Source: JACCVL01 sp038232655
Lineage (GTDB): Bacteria; Actinomycetota; Actinomycetes; Propionibacteriales; Nocardioidaceae
Reading direction: 5' to 3'
Assembly (NCBI GenBank): GCA_038232655.1
Contig: JBBSNM010000011.1
Location: 1-43,084 of the forward strand
DNA length: 43,084 nt
Shown: positions 8,346 to 16,092 of the stretch, piece after piece
Position numbering within the stretch: the stretch's first letter is position 1
Layout: every line of letters begins with the position of its first letter
Made by a program: the position numbers and the translations under genes
The notes under the pieces: model-generated
What the model was told of the DNA's origin: nothing
The model's database searches: none
Seen by the model: only the letters and a program-made list of their open reading frames with translations

Positions 8346-9266
8346 ATGTCCCTCACCCACGTCCTGTCCGAGTTCGGCACCGGTATCCGGCGAAACGTCT
8401 CGATGACGGTGTCGCTCATCGTCACCCTGGTGGTATCGCTGTCCCTGGTCGGCGTCGGCCTGCTCTTGCAGACCCAGATCGAGCGCACCGAGCAGTACTG
8501 GGGCGACCGGCTGCAGATCGAGGTGCAGCTGTGCTCGGCGAACTCGCTCGAAGGCACCTGCATCGACGGCAAGGCGACGCAGGCGCAGCAGGACCAGATC
8601 GAGGCGGTGATCGAGGACAGCGCTCAGGTGGAGTCCTACGAGTTCCAGTCGTCACCGGAGGCCTACGAGCGGGCCGAGGAGATCTTCGGCCAGAACAACA
8701 CCGGCCGTCGGCTGTTCGCAGCGCTGACGCCGCAGTCGTTCCCCGCCTCGTACTTCGTCACCCTCACCGACCCCAGTGAGATCGACACCCTCGCCAGCGA
8801 GCTGCAGGGGTTGGCCGGGGTGGCCGAGGTCAAGGACCTGCGCGAGTTCCTCGAACCGCTATACGAAGTCCTCGGCAACATGCGGTGGGTCGCGCTGGGG
8901 TTCGCCGGTGTACTCATGCTGGCCGCGGTGCTGCAGGTGGCCAACACCATCCGGCTCGCCGCCTTCGCGCGGCGGCGCGAGATCGGCATCATGCGGCTGG
9001 TTGGCGCCTCGTCCTGGCACATCCAGCTGCCGTTTGTGCTCGAGTCGCTGCTTGCGGCCGTCATCGGCGCTGCCGCGGCGTGCGGGGTGTTGGCGGCGTT
9101 CATGGCCTTCTTCGTCCAGGGCTACCTCACCGAGCGTCTGAGCCAGGTCACACCGTGGGTCGACTGGGGTGACGCCGTCGTCGCCGGTGGCATCACGGTC
9201 GCCTTCGCGATCGTGGTCGCGGTGATCCCGACACTCGTGTTGACCCGCAAATACCTCAATGTGTGA
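8346..9266 (+). CDS. ftsX: Cell division protein FtsX
   Basis: Membrane subunit of FtsEX. The 306-aa product has the FtsX topology: a short cytosolic N-terminus (LSEFGTGIRRN), a first membrane helix near residues 19-40, a large extracellular loop (about 41-180, containing a Cys pair in LCSANSLEGTC that could form a disulfide) and three C-terminal helices (around 180-305) with the MacB/FtsX-like core AAFARRREIGIMRLVGAS. ATG 8346 is the first start that keeps the conserved SLTHVLSEF segment. The extracellular loop is the expected docking surface for a coiled-coil hydrolase such as the one encoded 113 bp downstream. Confidence 0.96.
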   Translation: MSLTHVLSEFGTGIRRNVSMTVSLIVTLVVSLSLVGVGLLLQTQIERTEQYWGDRLQIEVQLCSANSLEGTCIDGKATQAQQDQIEAVIEDSAQVESYEFQSSPEAYERAEEIFGQNNTGRRLFAALTPQSFPASYFVTLTDPSEIDTLASELQGLAGVAEVKDLREFLEPLYEVLGNMRWVALGFAGVLMLAAVLQVANTIRLAAFARRREIGIMRLVGASSWHIQLPFVLESLLAAVIGAAAACGVLAAFMAFFVQGYLTERLSQVTPWVDWGDAVVAGGITVAFAIVVAVIPTLVLTRKYLNV

Positions 9267-9327
9267 CCGCCATCCCTTAGCGTCGTCCAAGACATCACCA
9301 GTCACACAGACACCACCAGCACCACAG

Positions 9328-9358
9328 GCACCGGCCCGGACAGTCGTTCGGCCGGTGC
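9328..9358 (+). terminator. Inverted repeat between ftsX and the M23 gene
   Basis: GCACCGGCC (9328-9336) and GGCCGGTGC (9350-9358) form a perfect 9-bp stem with a 13-base loop in the 113-bp gap. There is no T-run, so it could attenuate ftsEX transcription or be a 5' UTR structure of the next gene. Confidence 0.4.
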
Positions 9359-9379
9359 ACCCACTACCGAGGGCGACTC

Positions 9380-10717
9380 GTGGACCGATCCTTCCCCATC
9401 GGTCGGCAGCGCCGGACCGTGTCGCGGCGCGGTCCCCGCGCCGCCGTCACGGCTGTTGTCATGCTGGCGCTGGCCGGTGGTCTTTTCACGCCCGCTGCCG
9501 CCGATCGTGAGCGCCAGCTCGACCGGAACAAGTCCAGCATCACCCGCGGCATCGACCGTCAGCAGGCCACCGTCGAGCGGGCCAGCCAGCGCCTGCAGCG
9601 AGCCAGCGGTGCGCTGCAAAGCTCGCAGCTGCGGCTGGCCGACGCTCGCAGCGGCCTGACCTCGACGCTGGGTCGGCTGGCTGCTGCCAGGCAGCTCGAC
9701 GTCGAGGCGCGCAACCGGCTCGCGGCTGTCGAGCAACGACTCGAGACCGCCGAAGGTGATCTGAAGGACGCGCGCAGGCTGGTGAGCGAGACCCGCACGG
9801 GTCTCGAGCGGTTCGCGGTGCAGTCGATGGCCAGCAGCAGCCCGGGTCTGATCGGCGTGGAAGCTCTGGCCGGCGGCGACAGTGCACTGGGGTTCCCCGA
9901 GATGATGTCGTCCGCGGAGTCGGTCGTGTCGGCGCAGACCGCCTCGATCGACGACATGGATGCTGCCCAGGTCATGATGCGGCTGCGCGAAGAGCGGGTC
10001 GAGGAGCTGCGTGCTGAGGTCGCGCGGGAACGGGAGCGTGCCGCCGATCAGCTGACGCGTACGGCCGGACTGGTCGCCGACGCGCGCGATCGGCGCCCGC
10101 AGGTTCAGGCCCTGGTGCTGGAGCGGCGAGCATCGCGCCGCGACGCCGCCGCGGCGAGGCAGCGCGACCGCCGCATCCTGAAGAGCATGCGGCAGGAGCG
10201 CGCGCGCGTCAGCGCGTTGCTGTCGAAGGTGCGCATGCGCAACGCGGTGTCGGCACCGGCGCACGGCTCGTCCAGCGAAGCAGTTGGCACCGGCGGGGGG
10301 AGCGGCGGTTGGAGCGGCGGTGGGGTGCTCGCCTCTCCTGTCCCCGGTGCGTACGTGACCTCGCCGTACGGCATGAGACTGCACCCGATCTTCAAGGTGA
10401 TGAAGTTGCACGACGGCACCGACTTCGGCGCCGGCTGCGGCACGCCGGTGCGGGCCGCAGCCAACGGCAAGGTCGTGTCACAGTCGTACAGCACCGGCTT
10501 CGGCAACCAGGTCGTCATCGCGCACGGCACCGTCAGCGGCACCCCGCTGGCGAGCTCGTACAACCACATGACCCGCTACATCACCTCGTGGGGGCAGCGG
10601 GTGTCGCGCGGCGACGTCATCGGCTACGTCGGCAGCACGGGGTTCTCCACCGGCTGCCACCTGCACTTCATGGTCTACTCCAGCGGCACCCCCGTCGACC
10701 CCGCGGGCTGGCTCTGA
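9380..10717 (+). CDS. Secreted coiled-coil M23 (LytM) peptidoglycan endopeptidase
   Basis: Probable FtsEX-controlled cell-wall hydrolase. GTG 9380 gives an N-terminal signal peptide (hydrophobic AAVTAVVMLALAGGLF ending near PAAAD), then a long helical region (about residues 40-280) rich in R, E, A and L with heptad character, then a Gly/Ser linker and a C-terminal M23 domain. Zinc ligands are present: HDGTD, and HLH in TGCHLHFMVY. The architecture matches EnvC-like activators, but here the metal ligands are intact, so the domain should be catalytic. It follows ftsX by 113 bp and precedes smpB by 46 bp. Dependence on FtsX is inferred from order and coiled coil, not shown. Confidence 0.9.
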   Translation: MDRSFPIGRQRRTVSRRGPRAAVTAVVMLALAGGLFTPAAADRERQLDRNKSSITRGIDRQQATVERASQRLQRASGALQSSQLRLADARSGLTSTLGRLAAARQLDVEARNRLAAVEQRLETAEGDLKDARRLVSETRTGLERFAVQSMASSSPGLIGVEALAGGDSALGFPEMMSSAESVVSAQTASIDDMDAAQVMMRLREERVEELRAEVARERERAADQLTRTAGLVADARDRRPQVQALVLERRASRRDAAAARQRDRRILKSMRQERARVSALLSKVRMRNAVSAPAHGSSSEAVGTGGGSGGWSGGGVLASPVPGAYVTSPYGMRLHPIFKVMKLHDGTDFGAGCGTPVRAAANGKVVSQSYSTGFGNQVVIAHGTVSGTPLASSYNHMTRYITSWGQRVSRGDVIGYVGSTGFSTGCHLHFMVYSSGTPVDPAGWL

Positions 10718-10763
10718 CGGGTGGGCCGGGCAAATCCGTTGCGCCGTGCGAGAGACTGTCCGG

Positions 10764-11255
10764 ATGTCCAGGGAGCAGGGCCGCAAGCTCGTCGCGCGGA
10801 ACAAGAAGGCGCGGCACGACTATCTGATCGGTGACACCTGGGAGGCCGGGCTCGTCCTGACCGGGACCGAGGTCAAGTCGCTGCGGGCCGGACGGGCGTC
10901 GCTGGTCGACGGCTTCGCCGAGGTCGAGAACGGCGAGGCGTGGCTGCTCGGCGTGCACATCCCCGAGTACACCGCCGGCACCTGGACCAACCACACGCCT
11001 CGCCGCAAGCGCAAGCTGCTGCTGCACCGGCTCGAGATCGACAAGATCGACGGCTTGGTGAGCGAGAAGGGCTTCACGCTGGTGCCGCTGTCGCTGTACT
11101 TCAAGGACGGTCGCGCCAAGGTCGAGATCGGGCTCGGCAAGGGGAAGAAGACCTACGACAAGCGTCAGGCGTTGGCCGCCCGCGACGCTCGACGCGAGAC
11201 CGAGCGCGAGCTGGGCCGCCGCGCCAAGGGCATGCGGATCAAGGGCATGCGCTGA
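10764..11255 (+). CDS. smpB: SsrA-binding protein SmpB
   Basis: RNA-binding partner of tmRNA in trans-translation; delivers charged tmRNA to stalled ribosomes. Conserved features: N-terminal ARNKKARHDYLIGDTWEAGLVLTG, central VKSLRAGRASLVDGFAEV, and a basic C-terminal tail (KRQALAARDARRETERELGRR) that occupies the empty mRNA channel. ATG 10764 gives 163 aa, normal for the family; an in-frame GTG at 10746 would only add six unconserved residues. Its RNA partner ssrA lies 1.8 kb downstream, separated by the SOS-controlled DUF222-HNH gene. Confidence 0.97.
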   Translation: MSREQGRKLVARNKKARHDYLIGDTWEAGLVLTGTEVKSLRAGRASLVDGFAEVENGEAWLLGVHIPEYTAGTWTNHTPRRKRKLLLHRLEIDKIDGLVSEKGFTLVPLSLYFKDGRAKVEIGLGKGKKTYDKRQALAARDARRETERELGRRAKGMRIKGMR

Positions 11256-11290
11256 CGGTCCCAGCGACGCCTGCCCGGGTGCGAGCCCGG

Positions 11291-11345
11291 CGGTGCTGGC
11301 CAGGCGGTGGGCTGGCCAGGCGGTGGGCTGGCCAGGCGGTGCTGG
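11291..11345. repeat. 16-bp tandem array between smpB and the HNH gene
   Basis: Two exact copies of CCAGGCGGTGGGCTGG (11300-11315, 11316-11331) flanked by shortened copies on both sides (CGGTGCTGG before, CCAGGCGGTGCTGG after). It lies between convergent genes, 35 bp after the smpB stop. Confidence 0.92.
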
Positions 11346-11374
11346 CGCGGCGGCGCCGGGCCCGGCTGACGCCC

Positions 11375-12886
11375 TCACGTCCGCAGCGGCAGGTGCCGGC
11401 GTTGTCGCCGTGGCTGTCGGCGCGGGTCGATCCACGGTGGCGGCACGAAGTCGGGATGTCCGTCGGTGGCCATGACCACCTGCCAGTCGCCCTTGTGCAC
11501 CAGCCGGTGGTGGAACCCGCAGAGCAGCACGCAGTTGGCTGCCGAAGTCTCCCCGCCCTCGGACCAGAAGACGATGTGGTGCGCGTCGCACCACTGCGGC
11601 GGCCGGTCGCACCCCGGGAAGGCGCAGCCGCCGTCGCGGACGACCAGCGCCCGGCGCAGCGACCCGCGGACCAGCCGGCCGCGCCGCGACATCCACAGCG
11701 GCAGCGTGCGCAAGGTGTCCACCACCAGGGTCTGGCTCTCGCAGTCACACGCCAGCTGCGTCAGCTGGCTCGGCGCCAGCCGCAGCAGGTCGTCGAGCCG
11801 GGCGATGCCCGTGCCGGCCGGCTTGGCTGCCGCGGTCGGGTCGCCGAGCGTTGCTGGGCAGCTGGTCGCCGGGGGTGTCGCAGGGCACGTACCGGGTGGC
11901 AACCCGGGCAGTGGCTGAACGGATGGCTGGGGGCTCGCCCCAGAGTTCGACTCAGGGCCCGGCCCAGGGCGCGACCCCGGGTCCGAGTCAGGGCCCGGCT
12001 CGGGCAGCAACGCGGAGTGCGGCACGGTGATCACCAGCCGCGGCTTCTCACCCCCATCGTCGGGCAGGTCGCCGCCGGCGATCGAGCGGCGCGCCAGCTC
12101 GACCAGGGCGTCGGCCATGCGCTCGCCGTGGCTGCGCGGGTCGGGCCCGTCGACCGACGACGGCAGCGGCGCCGCCAGCGGGTCGAGGGCCGTGCGCACG
12201 AGCGCGGCCGACAGGTCGGGCAGCCGGCCGGTGATGGCGGTCATGCCGTTGCCGATGGGGGTGAGGGTGAGGCGACGCTGATCGTGCGCGCGCTGCTCGG
12301 CGGCCTCGAGCCGCTTGGCCTCCGCCGCATCGGCCGCCTCGGGGTCGGCCACCTCCCAGATGTAGCTGCCCAACCGGCGCAGCCCGCGGGCGTCCTGCTC
12401 CGCGGCGTCGGCAACCAGCCGCTCCTCGGCGGCGCTCTTCACGGCAGCGGTCGCCGACGCGGGCGCGGCGGCGAGCACGTCCAAGATGGCGTGCGCCTGG
12501 TCGGTCAGCAGCGAACCTGCCAACAGCGCCGCTGCAACCCGCGAGGCCGGTTGCCCGGTGCGACCGCCCGAGCCGTGCAGCCCGACCGCCTGGCGCACTG
12601 CGGCGGCGGCCGCGTGTGGCGTGAGCCGGTGGGCGTCTCGCAGCCAGGCAGCGGTTGCCGGCGCCCCCACCCGGCCGGCCAGGTCGCGACCGTCGGCCTC
12701 GGCCAGCACTCCCGCCAAGCACCCTTCGACCTGGGCCGCGAGCGCCAGCGCCTGGGTCACCGCCTCGCCCAGCTCGTCGTCGCGCAGTGACCAGACCGGC
12801 GCCACGCCGGCGTCGCGCACCGCCGACCGGGCTGCTGCCAGCGCGGCCAGCACGGCCGGTGCGGGTGGTGCGTCGATCGTCGACAT
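11375..12886 (-). CDS. DUF222 (13E12-type) protein with C-terminal HNH nuclease
   Basis: Member of the large actinobacterial DUF222-HNH family. Residues about 20-290 form the helical DUF222 region, 300-345 are a Pro/Gly/Ser linker (PEPGPDSDPGSRPGPGPE), and the C-terminus carries a Cys/His HNH module (CAFPGCDRPP, CDAHHIVFW, NCVLLCGFHHRLVH) with two CxxC-like zinc pairs and the catalytic His pair. An exact SOS box lies 32 bp upstream and a TAGATT -10 sits so close (12893-12898) that the mRNA is probably leaderless. The family has damage-inducible members in mycobacteria, but its biochemical role is not settled; mobile-element or repair functions have been suggested. Start ATG 12886 fits the promoter spacing. 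Confidence 0.9.
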   Translation of the reverse strand: MSTIDAPPAPAVLAALAAARSAVRDAGVAPVWSLRDDELGEAVTQALALAAQVEGCLAGVLAEADGRDLAGRVGAPATAAWLRDAHRLTPHAAAAAVRQAVGLHGSGGRTGQPASRVAAALLAGSLLTDQAHAILDVLAAAPASATAAVKSAAEERLVADAAEQDARGLRRLGSYIWEVADPEAADAAEAKRLEAAEQRAHDQRRLTLTPIGNGMTAITGRLPDLSAALVRTALDPLAAPLPSSVDGPDPRSHGERMADALVELARRSIAGGDLPDDGGEKPRLVITVPHSALLPEPGPDSDPGSRPGPGPESNSGASPQPSVQPLPGLPPGTCPATPPATSCPATLGDPTAAAKPAGTGIARLDDLLRLAPSQLTQLACDCESQTLVVDTLRTLPLWMSRRGRLVRGSLRRALVVRDGGCAFPGCDRPPQWCDAHHIVFWSEGGETSAANCVLLCGFHHRLVHKGDWQVVMATDGHPDFVPPPWIDPRRQPRRQRRHLPLRT

Positions 12887-12892
12887 GTCCAG

Positions 12893-12898
12893 AATCTA
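12893..12898 (-). promoter_or_regulatory. -10 element of the DUF222-HNH gene
   Basis: TAGATT on the minus strand ends seven bases before the ATG, so transcription would start at or next to the start codon (leaderless mRNA). A TTCGAG at 18 bp upstream could act as -35 and falls inside the SOS box, so LexA binding would block the promoter. Confidence 0.55.
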
Positions 12899-12917
12899 GC
12901 CGCGACCACCGACATTC

Positions 12918-12933
12918 TCGAACAGATGTTCGA
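12918..12933. promoter_or_regulatory. Perfect actinobacterial LexA (SOS) box
   Basis: TCGAACAGATGTTCGA matches the actinobacterial consensus TCGAACnnnnGTTCGA at all twelve defined positions. It lies 32 bp upstream of the DUF222-HNH start and overlaps its predicted -35, the normal arrangement for LexA repression. Confidence 0.9.
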
Positions 12934-12997
12934 CCACTGTGGACAACCTGGGGAATCTCGCGCGACTGCGACTGGTTGTGGACGGTAGAGTGAGCGT

Positions 12998-13015
12998 CGC
13001 CGCGCACGCGCGGCG
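12998..13015 (+). promoter_or_regulatory. Hairpin just upstream of tmRNA (possible 5' leader structure)
   Basis: CGCCGCGC and GCGCGGCG form a perfect inverted repeat with a tiny loop, ending 15 bases before the mature tmRNA 5' end. A TAGAGT -10 candidate at 12986-12991 would place the transcription start at this hairpin, so it may be a leader removed by RNase P. Confidence 0.4.
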
Positions 13016-13030
13016 TTGACAACACCACAA

Positions 13031-13396
13031 GGGGCTGAACGGTTTCGACTTCGGTCGTACGGTTCAGGAGAAGCGGGCCGAGGACCCACGGTTATCTCGT
13101 TAACGATCCGTGGAACCTTACAAGTGCCAAGGCTAAGCGCACTGACTTCGCTCTCGCTGCCTGAGCAGTGAACGAAGGGTCGGCCCGGGAGCGCCTCCGT
13201 CCCGGTCGCCGGCCTCATCAAGGAGGCTCACCGCCACGACCCGGCCGCGGGGTCGTGGTGGGACACCAACAGCGGCTGAGCCTGTCGGCGACGTGTCCGT
13301 ACGAGCGCCGGGGCTGAGAAAACGACATTGCGGACTGCGCCCGGAGAATGCCTGAGTCGACGTCGGAGGACGCGGGTTCGATTCCCGCCAGCTCCA
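13031..13396 (+). ncRNA. ssrA: Transfer-messenger RNA (tmRNA)
   Basis: Rescues stalled ribosomes together with SmpB. The 5' end GGGGCTGAACGGTTTCGAC and the 3' end GGTTCGATTCCCGCCAGCTCC form the tRNA-like domain; a 7-bp acceptor stem pairs 13031-13037 with 13389-13395, leaving discriminator A at 13396. CCA is not encoded (the next bases are CGC). The tag reading frame starts at the resume codon GCC 13126 and ends with TGA 13162-13164, giving AKAKRTDFALAA, whose ALAA end is the usual proteolysis signal. Length 366 nt is normal for a one-piece tmRNA. Confidence 0.97.
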
Positions 13397-13448
13397 CGCA
13401 TCGCTCGAACAGCAGGGACGGCCACGTGCGCCCGGTCAAGCGCGCGCG

Positions 13449-13479
13449 TCGTACGCGGTGGTATCACCACCTCGCACGA
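13449..13479 (+). terminator. Candidate terminator hairpin after tmRNA
   Basis: TCGTACGCGGTGG and CCACCTCGCACGA form a 13-bp stem with two mismatches around a TATCA loop, 52 bases after the tmRNA end and 60 bases before the LysM start. It lacks a T-run. Confidence 0.4.
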
Positions 13480-13539
13480 CACCTCTTGATGGGAGCGGCT
13501 TGCGTCGGCAGGCTGCCAACAGTCGATCGAGGAGCTCCC

Positions 13540-14034
13540 ATGGCGCGACGACGGTTCCGCGTGGACCAACCACAGCCCAACGACCTGGTCGGGGACCCGC
13601 TGCTGGTCGCCGGGATGGGTGGCGGCTTCGAGGCCACCATCGACATTCGGGTGCTTGATGCCAACGGCAACGTTGTGGTCGAGACGTTCACGACCGCCGC
13701 CAACCTGATCTCGGCCTGGCAGCACCGGGTGGACCTGCCGAGGTCGCTGTCCACCAACCGCGGCGTGGTCGAGGTGGCGCCCAGCACCGGTGCCGACGAG
13801 CCGACCCGCCGGCACTCCGTGCCGGTCTTCTTCGGCACCGAGATCGTCAGCGGCTATCGCAGCCACCTGCTGCACGTCGTGCAACCGGGGGAGACGTTGT
13901 CGAGCATCGCCGACTCCGAGCCGCTCTACATCGGCAGCGGGTTCCGTCCCATCCTCGCGGCGAACCGCGACATCGTCGCCGACCCGGACCTGATCTATCC
14001 CGGCCAGGTGCTGCGGATCCCGGCCGACTTCTGA
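13540..14034 (+). CDS. Gmad2-LysM domain protein
   Basis: Small 164-aa protein with two recognisable parts. Residues about 8-95 match the Gmad2 immunoglobulin-like domain (NDLVGDPLLVAGMGGGFEATIDIRVLD); residues about 105-160 form a LysM domain (HVVQPGETLSSIADS ... IYPGQVLRIPADF) of the kind that binds peptidoglycan. There is no signal peptide at ATG 13540, which is supported by a GAGGAGC ribosome-binding site at 13529-13535. Export therefore depends on an unseen route, or the protein acts in the cytoplasm, where a LysM domain would be odd. It lies downstream of tmRNA and converges with the CYTH-CHAD gene 43 bp away. Function is unknown beyond probable cell-wall or glycan binding. Confidence 0.8.
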   Translation: MARRRFRVDQPQPNDLVGDPLLVAGMGGGFEATIDIRVLDANGNVVVETFTTAANLISAWQHRVDLPRSLSTNRGVVEVAPSTGADEPTRRHSVPVFFGTEIVSGYRSHLLHVVQPGETLSSIADSEPLYIGSGFRPILAANRDIVADPDLIYPGQVLRIPADF

Positions 14035-14077
14035 GCTGAGTGCTGAGGCGGTCGAGAACTCCACCCGGCTGAGCGCC

Positions 14078-15649
14078 CTAGCGCAACAGTTTGGCTCGCA
14101 GCTTGGGCGCGTCTAGGCGGTGGTCCTCCTCGTCCAAGGCGGCCCAGCCATCGGCGATCCGCTCCGCCAGCACGCCGTGCAGGTGCCCGAGCGGGAATGC
14201 AGTCTCGCCCGCTGCCTCGGCCTCGGCGGCGGCCTCGCCCAACAGCCGCAGCGCGACCTGGTCGTCGTGCAGTCGCCCGGCGTAGGACTGGAACCGCTCC
14301 AGCCGTTTGATCACCTTGTGGGCTGGCTTACCGACGCGCGGCGCCGCGACCTCCACGGTGTAGCGCACCCTCTTGACCGCCTTGCGCAGCTCGTGCAGGG
14401 CGACGTCACGCCCTGGGCCCGGCTGCTGGGCGGCAAGGTGCGCGCGCGCCGCGTCCAGGCGATGCAGCTGCCGCTCGATCGCCCTCGACAGCTCGCGCCG
14501 GGGTCGCCGGCCGGCCCGGTCGGTGAACGTCGGGTCCGCCACCAGCTGGTGCAGCGCGGCCCACAGCTCGGCGTGCCGACCACTGTCCATCGCTGCCCGC
14601 AGCGCCCCTTCGTGCTCGCGTTCTCGGGCGGACAGGAACCGTCCCATCCGGCGGCGGGTGCGTGCGCCCACTGCCTGTGGAGGCTGCGCATCGGCCAGGT
14701 CGGTGAGGTCGTCGCGCAGCACCTCGTCGTCGCGCCGATCACCGAGGACGGCCGCGAACCACTTCAGCTCGGCACGCACTGGGTCGGTGCTGGCCCGGTC
14801 GAGCAGTCGCCGGTACGCCGCGAGCACGCTCCGCAGCCGGCGGATCGTCACCCGGGCCTTGTGCACCGAGTCGGGCACCCGCCGGCGGACGGCGGCATCC
14901 CAGCCGACCAGCTGCTCGACCAGGTCGGCCACGTGCGCGAGCACCACCGCACCGGCACTCCCGTCGTCTTCGGCGCCGGTGGCCCCGTCGGGACGCCCGC
15001 CCGGGCGGCTGCCGGAGCCGCAGTCCGGGTGGCCGGCGAGGGCGCGCTGCAGCTTCGACGGCCAGGGCGAGGCGACGGCGCCGGCTGCCGACAGCACCGC
15101 CTCGACGGCGTCCAGCAGCGCCGGGTCGCCGCCCGTCAGCTCGACCTCGAGCTCGGTCCACCGGGTGGTGGAGCCGTCGGGGCGGGTGGCGGTCACCGTG
15201 TCCTGGCAGACCTCGGCCAACGACTCACCCGCAGGGTCGCGTAGCACGCGTACGGCGCGGCGGTTGTCGATGCTGGCGACCGGGTGCAGCCGGGCGCCGG
15301 CGGTGCGGGCGGCAACCAGCCCGCGCACCGCCTTCGGGGGTCGCGGTGAGCGCCCGAGCGGGCGGTGCAGCTCCAGCCGCCCGTCCGAGGGGGCGGGCAC
15401 CTTGACGTGCCAGCCGTCGTCGGCTCCGCCGGTACGGCGGCGCAGCGTCGTCCGCGCCCGCAACAGCCGAAGGTCGTTGGTGTCGTGGTAGTCCGCCACC
15501 AGCCTCAGCTCGTACGGATCGTCGACGCCGGCCACGCGGTCAAGGGTGCGCAGGTCGGGCAGCTCGACACCGTCGGGCAGCTCGTAGGTGCGCTCCACCT
15601 CGACGTGGTCGCCGCTGCCGTCGCCATCGCGCGGTGGTGGGGTCTGCAC
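14078..15649 (-). CDS. CYTH-CHAD domain protein, probable polyphosphate binder
   Basis: Residues about 15-205 form a CYTH triphosphate-tunnel domain (HVEVERTYELPDG ... WTELEVELTGGDPALLDAVEAVL); residues about 225-515 form the all-helical CHAD domain with conserved basic/His motifs (DSVHKARVTIRRLRSVLAAYR, LHELRKAVKRVRYTVE). CHAD domains bind inorganic polyphosphate. The usual ExExK signature at the CYTH N-terminus reads E-V-E-R-T here, so the Lys is replaced by Thr, which may lower triphosphatase activity. A PPK2 polyphosphate kinase lies 6 kb downstream. The gene converges with the LysM gene and is divergent from the Asp-rich repeat operon with 182 bp between starts. Confidence 0.88.
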   Translation of the reverse strand: MQTPPPRDGDGSGDHVEVERTYELPDGVELPDLRTLDRVAGVDDPYELRLVADYHDTNDLRLLRARTTLRRRTGGADDGWHVKVPAPSDGRLELHRPLGRSPRPPKAVRGLVAARTAGARLHPVASIDNRRAVRVLRDPAGESLAEVCQDTVTATRPDGSTTRWTELEVELTGGDPALLDAVEAVLSAAGAVASPWPSKLQRALAGHPDCGSGSRPGGRPDGATGAEDDGSAGAVVLAHVADLVEQLVGWDAAVRRRVPDSVHKARVTIRRLRSVLAAYRRLLDRASTDPVRAELKWFAAVLGDRRDDEVLRDDLTDLADAQPPQAVGARTRRRMGRFLSAREREHEGALRAAMDSGRHAELWAALHQLVADPTFTDRAGRRPRRELSRAIERQLHRLDAARAHLAAQQPGPGRDVALHELRKAVKRVRYTVEVAAPRVGKPAHKVIKRLERFQSYAGRLHDDQVALRLLGEAAAEAEAAGETAFPLGHLHGVLAERIADGWAALDEEDHRLDAPKLRAKLLR

Positions 15650-15722
15650 CGGCTCAGGCTAGTGCTCCGAGGCCCGCACTGGCGGCCAGCCGCTGGCTGG
15701 CCGGCTGGAAGCGGGGTGCGTA

Positions 15723-15740
15723 CGCCACCCATATGTGGCG
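15723..15740. promoter_or_regulatory. Operator-like inverted repeat upstream of the Asp-repeat operon
   Basis: CGCCAC CCATAT GTGGCG is an 18-bp inverted repeat with 6-bp perfect arms in the divergent region between the CYTH-CHAD and Asp-repeat genes. The AT core stands out in a GC-rich setting. A second hairpin (GCCCGG TCTG CCGGGC, 15750-15765) follows directly. No known regulator motif is recognised. Confidence 0.4.
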
Positions 15741-15831
15741 CGAAGCGTTGCCCGGTCTGCCGGGCCGCGGGCAGTGCGGTAGGAAGGCCCTGTCACCGGC
15801 ACCACCTTCGCCCCGACGACTGGAGACCCCC

Positions 15832-16089
15832 ATGACGATCAGCCCCGACGAGCCGCTGCGCGACGAAGACATGGAGACAACCGTCAGCGGGGGCAGCGGC
15901 GGTCCGCCGACCGACGCGGACGGCACCGACGGTGACGCGACGGACACCGTTGACGGCGACGCGACCGACGCGGACGGCACCGACGGTGACGCGACGGACA
16001 CCGTTGACGGCGACGCGACCGACGCGGACGGCACCGACGCGGACGGCACCGACGCGGACGGCACGGACGCCGACGCCACCGACCGCTGA
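15832..16089 (+). CDS. Small Asp/Thr/Gly-rich tandem-repeat protein (candidate precursor or Ca-binding peptide)
   Basis: 85-aa strongly acidic protein. The first 25 residues (MTISPDEPLRDEDMETTVSG and on) are non-repetitive and leader-like; residues about 27-83 are repeats built from DADGT, DGDAT and DTVDG units. ATG 15832 is supported by GGAGA at 15822-15826. The stop is only 3 bp before the GTG of the JmjC oxygenase, so translation is probably coupled. Two readings: (a) a substrate whose Asp residues are hydroxylated by the neighbouring oxygenase, as in ribosomally made modified peptides; (b) a calcium binder, because DxDGT resembles EF-hand or thrombospondin type-3 loops. No known precursor family is recognised. 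Confidence 0.7.
   Translation: MTISPDEPLRDEDMETTVSGGSGGPPTDADGTDGDATDTVDGDATDADGTDGDATDTVDGDATDADGTDADGTDADGTDADATDR
15910..16083 (+). repeat. Nested in-frame tandem array (2 x 54 bp, then 15-bp units)
   Basis: Two identical 54-bp units (15910-15963 and 15964-16017, 18 codons each) are followed by three exact 15-bp units (ACCGACGCGGACGGC) and two variants. All periods are multiples of three. The exact identity of the 54-bp copies suggests recent duplication. Confidence 0.95.
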
Positions 16090-16092
16090 GCG

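Noticed and set aside
12938..12984. Replication origin suggested by DnaA-box matches
   Set aside because: Only one exact box and one partial; no dnaA, dnaN or AT-rich unwinding region.
13397..13539. Integrated element at the ssrA 3' end
   Set aside because: No integrase, no duplicated ssrA end and the following genes look chromosomal.
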